The position numbers were made by a program, and so were the translations under genes. This document shows, piece by piece, positions 1 through 6,675 of a stretch of 6,675 nucleotides of DNA. The stretch's first letter is position 1. Every line of letters begins with the position of its first letter. The notes under the pieces are model-generated. The model had not been told where the DNA came from. It searched no databases and was given only the letters and a program-made list of their open reading frames with translations. This DNA comes from Candidatus Omnitrophica bacterium CG07_land_8_20_14_0_80_50_8 (GTDB taxonomy: Bacteria > Omnitrophota > Gorgyraeia > 2-02-FULL-51-18). The stretch covers positions 298 through 6,972 of the forward strand of contig PEWW01000143.1 in the NCBI GenBank assembly GCA_002779345.1, written 5' to 3'.

Positions 1-3000
1 CCCGTCGCGCGCGCGTGTTCGGCATTCCATGTCTCGACCCCTGCCAGGGCCGCCGCGATCTGGTCTTTGCTTTTCTTATGCCCGATCCTGATAAGACGGG
101 CGATGGGATCGCTCATTTTGAGCCCGATGTCCGGCTCGCGTTCGGCAAGGTCCAATAACATTTTGACCGCGGCCTCGAGATTTCCCTGCTTGGCCATGTG
201 CTCAGCTATCACGATCCTGATCTCCGCCAACGCACTCAAGATCCTGTCTCTTTTGGCCGGGACGGCGCCTTTGAGCTCAGCCGTCAAATACCTTTCGGCT
301 TTTTTCGCGTTTTTTAGAATCACGGTTTCTCGTTCCGGATCATTTTTCAAATCTCTCGCTAGAAATCGCGCGATTTGCATTCCCGGTGAAGTCTGGTCCT
401 TATCTTCAGGGACTGACAATACTGAAAAGAGAGCGGTGATCTCTTCCCGCGTGAGCGAACCCTCAGCCATTAAGCCCGGATCGCAGATAGCGTGAGCGAC
501 GAACTGACTCGCCCTTGTAATATCTTTCGGCTGCTGCCCTTTAACCCCTTTTTGACGTATGTCCTTGGCGGATGAATACCGAAGGATGGCTTTTCCGATG
601 TGAGGCAAAGACTCATGCAACGGTTTCCGGCAATAAGCCCCGCTTATCCTATCCATGAGAGGATCTTTTTGCGGATTATCGGGGTCCATCCCGCTCGAGA
701 GCAGATCATTGATCCGCTTCGAAATGGTTTGATATCTACTCGCGCTCTCCGCCGCCCGCCTTTTCCTTTCCTCGACTTCTGAGGCCAATCGTTCCGACTC
801 CGCGCTGCCATTGAGTGCCATGAGCCGTTTCAGCAGTTGATCCAGTACGGCTAAATTTCTCCTGACAAAAAGATCATCACCGGGGTTCGCTTCAATATTG
901 GTCAGTGTGAAATCAATCTTTTTCCTGAGCAAATGGTTTAACAGGGCCCTTCGCTGTTCCTCCGGCAAGTCCATCTGCTCAACCCTATGATAGGCATAAT
1001 CAATCACGGCGAGCTGCCGGTCTCTATCCTGTTTGTGTTGACCCGTGATAAAAGGTGAGTCCGGCGGAGAAATTAATTTATCCAATTGCCGTGTGATGCC
1101 TGCGATCTGACCGAGCCCGCCCAGTCTTCTCCGTAATCTCGAAAGCCTTCCATCCAACAACACCTTATCCACCTGCGCTCTTTTTTCGACGATACCCCGT
1201 GTATTCGGACCAAGCTTCCTGCGAAACCCTCGAGCGGCCAGTTCGAAGCTCCCCCATTCGCCTCCTTGTAAAGCTCTAAAGCTGTCCCTCATTTCGGCGG
1301 AAAGTTTTTTCATATCTTCCTGCGCCATCACCTGGTCAATGAGCCCGGCCGTCACTAATTGTCCGAGCGAGAGACAGACCGACATCATCAGGGCCGGCGG
1401 ATTGACAAAACAAGCTGCCACGCCCGGTGTATCGATCTTTGCCGCGTGCAAGGTCGCTTGAAGGCCCCGGCCCATCGCGGCCATACGTCTTGGCATGCCG
1501 CGAAAACCTTCTAGATTTTCGGCAGCCTGGGTGAACAAACGGCCGGCTTCCGCTTTTTTCCATGCCTCCTCCGGCGGAACGGGGGAAGCCAAAAGTTTTT
1601 GAGCGCGCAACATCATCACCTCGGCTTCCGCGTACCTGCGGGCGCTTGTCCGGGCGACCCCGCGGGCGGCCCTGGGACCCTGGGTTTTCCGGCCATGCGT
1701 GTCACGATGAATGCTGATCACCTCATCCACGATGGCATTGATAATGCCTCGAGGCAGAAAACGGAATTCCGGCATCTGTTCCACCGCCTCGCGGGCTTTT
1801 TGGGCGATCATGGACTCCGAGAGCAGATAACCTCCCGGATCACCCGCGATGGACCGCAAGTAATAGTTGGCCGCGAAATTCATGATCGTGTCTTCAAGAC
1901 CATTGCCCATCAAATTCAAGTTGCCAAGCGGCTCATAGATCTCATTGGTGATTCTGGAGGTATAGTCCTGGTCCCCTTTCTGCGGTAATCCCACGACGGT
2001 CGCGACCTGCTGATCGAGATAGTCGTCTCCGCGGGCAAGCAGGGACAGGATCTTGCGGGCTATGGTTTTCTGCGCAGCCGCCTTTGTGTCCGGATTATTT
2101 AAATCCTCAATAAATGCTTTTACTTGTTTCGAATTGAGCTCCCCGAGCGCCTGTAGAAATATCAGGCAATCCGTCGCGACGCTCACACTCCGGCCTTGCT
2201 CATCATTAGAAGTGATCTTACCTATCAGCTCGTTTATCTCTCTTTTGCGTTTGAGAGGATCCCTGCTGAGGCCTTTTTTCATAGCAAGGGGCAGCATCGA
2301 CACGGCGACGATAGCCCGCCTATCCTCTGTTTTTTGGTCGCGAAAAGCCGCATCTGTCATGTTGAGACCAATCAAAGGTGAGTGCCCCGCTTCGTGCATG
2401 CCCGCCGTAAGAGAAGCCGTCCGCCACCGGTGTTCATCCTCCTCGGTCCGGGCCGCCAAACGCATCGCGACCATTTTGTCGATCAGCGAATCACTGATTT
2501 CAATGATCCTTTCAAAAACCTTCCCGTCATCCTCGACGGTTTCTCGCTCCGCGAGATACTTGGCCGTTTGAGCCCTAAGATCGATGGCCTGTCCGGCCTT
2601 CGCAAGGTCAAATTGGCCGCCCTTACCTTTGAATTCCTCAACACCCCCATAACAGGCCTCAAGGAGCTCATCCCATGACACGAACTCAAGCTTGGCCAAT
2701 TGATCCACCACACCCTCAACCGTCAGACCATCATGCAAAGCCCTTTTCTCATTTAACATCTCCACCGCCGTTCGCAAGCGACCACGATAAGCCTGTTCGC
2801 GCGCGATTGCATTTTTGTATGTGCCTAACAATTTATCCAGCTTCCCGGAAAGCTTGCTATCCAGACCGTCGCGGACTGGCTTTCTTTGATCACCAATCGT
2901 TGTGCCATAAGCAACTTTGATCAACCGGTCCAACGTAATAGCTTCTCCCGGCTGTCTGACAAGCTCGTCTATGATCTCATCGATCGGCCGGTCAAACCGT

Positions 3001-6000
3001 CTATGCCTGCGCAAAAGCTCCAGGGCCTTTCTCAGCCCGAACTGGGTCGTTATCAGGGAGCGCACGCTCTTGGCGTTGGCGAAGTCCGTACGATTGGGCG
3101 TCGTATCCACTTCCACATGAACATCGCGCAAGACATACATCAAAGCCGCTTCCTCGCCTTCCAGGGAGTCCGCCTCACTCTGTTCAAGGTATTGGCCCAT
3201 CATTTGCCGCATCGTCACCATAAATAGCGAATCGATATTCAGCTTTCTGACGTCACTCACCCACGGCGCGTATTCTCTTTGCTCGAATTTGTCCTCTTCC
3301 GGTATTTTGATATCGTGGAATTTCCCTTCTATCTCACCCATACTGGATTCATATTTTTTCCGCGCCGCGATGAGATCCTTCAAGGATTTAGCTATGTTCT
3401 GGCAGATCCTTGAACGGTTAGGATCTCTGTCAGCCATAAAACTGTCCGCGGGGGAAAGAAGTCCTTCAAGCTCTTCGGCGGAATACTCCGCGATGTCTTT
3501 CTGGTCAGAAACCACGTCCGTCAGCCCCTGATCACGCGCCTCACGCAGATAAGGCCTCGCCTCATGCTCCGATTCGACAATGCTGAAAACCAGTTTTTTG
3601 ACGCCATCCTCTCCGCTGAAAATCGTCTCCGTCTTACGACGGCTGTACTTCTCATAAGCGAGACCTTTTGCCGCCGGAACGACTGAGATCTTCTTCACGG
3701 TGCCGTCCGGCGCGATATCTTTCCTTATCAGATTGCCCTGGTTCCTCAGATCCTTGATCGACTGCGCGCCGCCCACCCGCATCCCGGTAGACACCACTTC
3801 CAGCCTCCCGTCCTCTTTCCTTCCGGTCACGTGCCAGAAGCATCCGTCATTCGGATCATAATAAATGTCCCCGATCTGAAGACGGGCCGCTGACGTGTCT
3901 TCGGTGATCACGCCCGTCTTTTCGCCTGCTTGAGCCAAGACATGCTCCGTTTCTCTTAACATCTCCCAGGCGGAGCCGTCATCCGCGGACGCAGCCCTAT
4001 GGATTATCTGCCCGTCCTTCCTATGTAGGAGCCGCGCTCGAAAATCTTCCAGGATACGGCACTGGGCGATCACTCCTGAAAAATGTCCCCAGGCATCTTC
4101 TTCAATATCCGGACGAAACATCTTGAATACCTCAAAAAATGGTTTGCAGACTTTTTGGAAGAGCTCTGCCCTGTTTTGGTTCCACGTCGCCTGCGTGATG
4201 GGCCCGTACAAAGTCTCAAAGTAGTCCACCGCGGCGGCGGCGAGATCCTCGCTCAGCAATTCGAGTCCATCGCCTCTGGCGGGCAGCCCCGTTTTCGCCC
4301 TGCCATCCGCAGCGATCCTTCTGTCCCGGATCCTCCGCTCGAGGCGTTCGATGGTCTTCACGAGCTGGGTTTTTCTTCCCGGCGCATAATTGACGAATCC
4401 GGAACCCTTGATATAGGCCAGGATGAGGTCGTTGTCCGTGGGTTGGCGGCTCGCGAATTCGACAAGGTCCGCGCAAGATACATCGTTTCCCAACCGCGGA
4501 TGAAACTCTGACAAAGTGCCGCGCGCCGATTCGAGTCTCCGCGCCAAATGTTCAAACCGCGCCAGAGAGAGCAGGGCATTCGCAAGCGGAGTGGTCCGTC
4601 TCTCAAGTTCAGCAAACTGTTCGCTCTCCGGGATAGGCTCTTTTTTCCCGTCCGGTCCTTCCCTTTCCGTCTCGATCTTATGATCCTCGCCGCCGTAACG
4701 AAGAATTCCTTGTTCATAGAATTCCTCGTCCTCTGCGGGCTTTCCCTTTTCCTTGGGAGACAATGCGTTGTATCGGCTCACAAGGCCGCGTTTGGCATCG
4801 TCGGACAAGTCATCGTAGATGGGTAGATGATTTTTCAATATCTTCCCCGCGAGCACCAACAAAGCCGCCAGGTTCATCCGCCCGTTCAAGCCGTGTTTTT
4901 TCAAAATAGTCGAGAGCTCCTCAGCCGTCAGATCGACAGCTTCCTCATCCATCCGGCGCTTGACATTTTCACGCGCTCTTACTTCTTCCGCGGCGCGGCC
5001 CAAAGCGGCCAGCCTCTGCACGGACACCTTTGTCATAAAGACCTCACCCACTACCCGGGTCAACCGGTCGTCGCGATGAGCGGCTATCGCGAAGTCCACG
5101 CCCTCTTTTCCTATGCCCAGGATATCCCCGATAACTGTCTTATCCTCCTCTGACAACCCCTGATAATCGAGTGTTCCGTCCGGTTTTTTCGGGAGGATAT
5201 CTTCCATCGCGATCTGGCCTCGTTTGGACATCGCCTTGTCCAACTGATGGGCAAGCACGAGGGCTTTCCGCGTCACTTCCTCGCCTCTCACGAGCGTGAG
5301 CGCTACAAGCCGTCTCGCCATAGGGCACAGATCCCGGTCCATAATTCCCAAAATATCTTCCATGGTCCTCTGGCCGCCGGCTAACAGATCCTCCCCTCGG
5401 CGTTGCCAGACCGTCAGGAGCTCTCTGGGTTTTATTATTTTTGCTTTCGATCGGGCCGATTTAGAAAGAAACCCTGTTATTAGACCGTTTTGGACCATCT
5501 TTTGCGCCCACAACAGAAAAAGCGCCTCTCCCTCCTCGCTATCCGCCGCGAACTTTATCCGGAGCAGCCGTTCATTATCATTCAGGAGTGCTTCTAAAAG
5601 CTTGGCCCATGCAGGGGCTTTAAGTCTTCCGGAAGGGTCGATACGATTATCCGTGATGAGCTTCTTTTTCTCTTCTTCGCTGATGAAACCCATCCTGACC
5701 AATAAGTCCAATACAGCCTCCGCTTGCCCTCCTTTATATCCGGCAAGAAACTTCGGCAGAGCTTTTGCCATCAGTTGCAGACACTGTTTTCTCCTTTCCT
5801 GCGCGGCTTTTTCGCCCCGAGCCCGCCCGGCCAATGTCCCACGGTTAAGCCCCAGTTCCTCGATCATCGCGGGCATATCTTTCGTCTGTATCTCGAAAAA
5901 TTTGTCAAGGCCTACCAACGAACCATCTCTGGTCTTCATGCGATCAATAGATTCTTCGTTGAAAACCCCCTCCCAATGACGAGTCTCAGGGGTCAAGAGT

Positions 6001-6675
6001 CCGACAGCCGCCAGGAGGCCTTTGCGGGTTTGCAATTCCGCTTCCCTGGACTGAGTACTTACATTTACAACGAATTTTCCACCTAAAAGAGGGGTCCGTG
6101 TTTCGATAGGCGCCCGCAGTGCATGGTCAATCCGAGCAACGGCATTCATCAGTTGCAATTGACACTGACGCATCTCCTCCAAAACACCCTCCAACTCCAC
6201 CTGAAAAGCCGTGAGTTGATCCGTGTTGTTCAGCGCCGCGTCGAGCTTATCCTGCATCTCGAGTATCTTTTTCTTCTCGCGCAGTTCCTCGATCTTCTCC
6301 TGCAGGGCCTTGACCTTTTGAGCGATCTCTTTTCTTTCATCCGCGGACATCCGTATCCCGCAATAGCGTCCCAGGAAAAAAGCAAGACGCTCTGACATGA
6401 CGGAGGGATCGTTTCTCTCGTCCTCTTCACTGCAGAAATTCTGGTTACGCTGGGCAAGTAATATCTCAATGTCACGCTCGTTGACCGTCTGGCCCCTGGC
6501 CTGGGCGATCTGGAGGTAGGGAATTATTTCGGCTTCCAGTGTTTGAACATTGCGGTAGGAGGAATTTTTGATCTTAATAAGGCCGGCTTGGTCGAAAAGT
6601 AAAGCCATCTCAACGGAATCGGCCAGGTCTAATGCGAATAATTTCCCGCTTTTTTGAAACTCTTCTATCTGGCTC
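1..6675 (-). CDS. Internal fragment of a giant protein of unknown function, open at both ends
   Basis: Reading the reverse strand from base 6674 gives 2,224 consecutive sense codons down to base 3, with no stop. The first residues are SQIEEFQKSG and the last are WNAEHARAT. Neither the true start nor the stop is in the window, so this is a lower bound on protein size. No internal ATG can be argued to be the start, because the frame stays open upstream of every one. The product is largely charged and helical, rich in Leu, Ala, Glu, Arg and Lys. It has only 16 Cys and no long tandem repeats. Recognisable pieces are two coiled-coil-like stretches, a beta-rich island, a HEAGH motif with M41-like spacing and a TPR-like hairpin, listed separately. 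No ATPase P-loop, glycosidase signature or adhesin repeat was seen. It fills the window, so nothing is known of neighbours or operon. Giant, mostly uncharacterised proteins of this kind are known from Omnitrophota; a large phage or another bacterial lineage is possible. The coding call is very secure; the function is unknown. Confidence 0.94.
126..227 (-). other. TPR-like helical hairpin
   Basis: Fragment residues about 2150-2183 read AEIRIVIAEHMAKQGNLEAA then VKMLLDLAEREPDI. This resembles one tetratricopeptide repeat: a first helix, a Gly-Asn-Leu-Glu turn (G2164), Ala at the helix-packing position (A2169), a Leu-rich second helix, and Pro (P2181) closing it. The spacing from the last Ala to the Pro is one residue short of consensus. 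No second convincing copy is visible beside it, although more may lie beyond the window. TPRs usually mediate protein-protein contacts. Confidence 0.4.
693..806 (-). other. Second coiled-coil-like charged helix
   Basis: Fragment residues 1957-1994 (SAESERLASEVEERKRRAAE followed by SASRYQTISKRINDLLSS) form an unbroken, highly charged helix without proline or glycine. Leu, Val, Ala, Ile and Leu recur at 3-4 residue spacing. It follows another helical segment (FVRRNLAVLDQLLKRLMAL) and ends at a Gly-Met-Asp-Pro turn, which suggests a helical hairpin or short coiled coil. Confidence 0.5.
1338..1424 (-). other. Hydrophobic segment, possible membrane helix or buried helix
   Basis: Fragment residues about 1751-1779 are the most hydrophobic stretch in the window: GVAACFVNPP followed by ALMMSVCLSLGQLVTAGLI. 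The second part is 19 residues with a single Gln and no charge, bounded by Asp after it and by basic residues well before it. It is long enough to cross a membrane. However, it is only moderately hydrophobic and stands alone within a charged protein, so a buried core helix is about as likely. Confidence 0.35.
2139..2414 (-). other. HEAGH metallopeptidase-like segment (M41/FtsH-like, candidate)
   Basis: Fragment residues 1421-1512 contain a perfect HEAGH at 1427-1431 (bases 2382-2396), preceded by SLTAGM and followed by SPLIGLNM. HExxH supplies two zinc-binding His and the catalytic Glu of many metallopeptidases, and HEAGH is the form typical of FtsH (family M41). In FtsH the third zinc ligand is an Asp about 75-80 residues after the first His. 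Here D1502 (in SVSVATDCLIFLQAL, bases 2169-2171) lies 75 residues after it, at the start of a helix, as expected. Between them lie a predicted strand (RRAIVAVSMLP) and a helix (LKRKREINELIGKI). No AAA ATPase module is seen next to it, unlike true FtsH. The motif is short and could occur by chance, and the rest of the M41 signature is weak. An active or degenerate embedded protease is plausible, not proven. Confidence 0.38.
3573..3884 (-). other. Beta-rich island, possible small SH3-like or beta-barrel domain
   Basis: Fragment residues 931-1034 stand out from the helical surroundings. They hold alternating hydrophobic/polar strands broken by Gly-Asp turns: RLQIGDIYYDPNDGCFWHVT, then GRKEDGRLEVVSTGMRVGG, and later KKISVVPAAKGLAYEKYS and ETIFSGEDGVKKLVFSIVES. 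The opening (Gly-Asp-hydrophobic-Tyr-Tyr-Asp-Pro, then Cys-Phe-Trp-His-Val-Thr) resembles the first strands of small beta-barrels such as SH3-like folds, but I cannot name a family. Helical sequence resumes at about residue 1035. Such a domain could bind a peptide, nucleic acid or glycan; which one is not shown. Confidence 0.45.
4608..4760 (-). other. Charged, probably disordered linker
   Basis: Fragment residues 639-689 begin SPKEKGKPAEDEEFYEQG and run on through a stretch rich in Glu, Lys, Asp, Gly and Pro (GGEDHKIETEREGPDGKKE, then PIPESEQ). Hydrophobic residues are sparse compared with both flanks, which are helical (LAALLVLAGKILKN before, LANALLSLARFEHLARRLE after). The composition suggests a flexible linker or surface loop separating two helical modules. 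It could mark a domain boundary when dividing the protein for structure prediction. Confidence 0.5.
5118..5363 (-). repeat. Three short, similar 'MEDIL/GDIL' segments in the protein
   Basis: Within fragment residues 438-520 a short pattern occurs three times: MEDILGIMD at 438-446, MEDILPKKPD at 490-499 and IGDILGIGKEG at 515-525. The first two are 52 residues apart, the third 25-26 residues after the second. The first two encode MEDIL with nearly the same DNA (ATGGAAGATAT followed by TTTG or CCTC). The flanking sequence is alpha-helical but not clearly alike. This may be the remnant of a helical repeat, or chance recurrence of a helix start. The match is too short to be sure. Confidence 0.25.
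6120..6344 (-). other. Coiled-coil-like region in the giant protein
   Basis: Fragment residues about 111-185 form a long run of charged helix. It begins ADERKEIAQKVKALQEKIEE and continues through LREKKKILEMQDKLDAALNN to a Leu/Met-rich end near MRQCQLQLMNAVARIDHAL. Hydrophobic residues (I, V, L, I, L, I, L, M, L) recur at roughly 3-4 residue spacing, and there is no proline or glycine before residue 163. This is typical of a coiled coil or long helical hairpin. Such a segment could act as a spacer or self-association element; that role is inference. No specific family is recognised. Confidence 0.6.

Noticed and set aside
4..16. Short CG-dinucleotide run at the window edge
   Set aside because: It encodes Ala-Arg-Ala in the main frame (HARAT) and is too short to be a meaningful repeat.
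67..495. Plus-strand open frame of 142 codons
   Set aside because: Antisense to the giant frame, low-complexity Ser/Leu/Ile/Arg composition and no recognisable domain.
1336..1563. Minus-strand 75-codon frame with a GGAGGAGG ribosome-site-like stretch just before its ATG
   Set aside because: It is in a different phase inside the giant gene. The GGAGGAGG encodes part of Pro-Glu-Glu-Ala of the main protein, its distance to the ATG is short, and the product is low-complexity and unrecognisable.
4368..4406. GSGFVNYAPGRKT, superficially like a Walker A P-loop (fragment residues 757-769)
   Set aside because: The spacing does not fit GxxxxGK[ST], since an Arg separates the Gly from Lys-Thr. No Walker B partner was evident, so it does not supply the ATPase missing from the FtsH-like reading.
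5726..5743. AAAGGAGG ribosome-binding-like sequence within the minus-strand frame (near fragment residues 313-316)
   Set aside because: No ATG or GTG follows in frame at a suitable distance, and the frame is open upstream, so it does not mark a gene start.
5296..5979. Plus-strand open frame of 227 codons, Ser-rich (longest on the plus strand)
   Set aside because: It lies wholly antisense to the continuous minus-strand frame. Its Ser/Arg/Phe-rich composition is what antisense reading of a Glu/Arg/Leu-rich helical gene gives, and no family is recognisable.

Overview
The whole window is one uninterrupted minus-strand reading frame. I read it codon by codon on the reverse complement, from base 6674 down to base 3: 2,224 sense codons with no stop, open at both ends. 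Independent check points along the frame (codons with top base 6476, 5330, 4718, 4478, 3845, 2720 and 1565) all stay in the same phase, so no frameshift is visible. With random codons about 100 stops would be expected. The window is therefore an internal piece of a single very large gene whose start lies beyond base 6675 and whose stop lies before base 1. All other open frames are short and lie antisense or out of frame within it.

The predicted protein fragment is mostly charged, helical and soluble-looking. It is poor in cysteine (16 in 2,224 residues) and shows no obvious long tandem repeats. In protein order (high to low coordinates) I see: a coiled-coil-like stretch (fragment residues about 111-185); a long helical region with three similar short 'EDIL/GDIL' segments (438-519); a charged, probably disordered linker (639-689); a beta-rich island (931-1034); a segment with a perfect HEAGH zinc-peptidase motif (1427-1431) and an Asp 75 residues after the first His, reminiscent of the FtsH (M41) peptidase layout; one hydrophobic stretch (about 1751-1779); a second coiled-coil-like helix (1957-1994); and a TPR-like helical hairpin (about 2150-2183). 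Most of the fragment matches no family I recognise.

The organism cannot be fixed from this sequence. It looks bacterial: moderate GC, dense coding, no introns. A non-repetitive frame with no end in 6.7 kb, full of helical sequence, recalls the giant genes reported from Omnitrophota (relatives of the ultrasmall predatory or parasitic Candidatus Velamenicoccus and Omnitrophus lineages). That assignment is inference. There are no RNA genes, intergenic gaps, mobile elements, CRISPR arrays, promoters or terminators that I can support.
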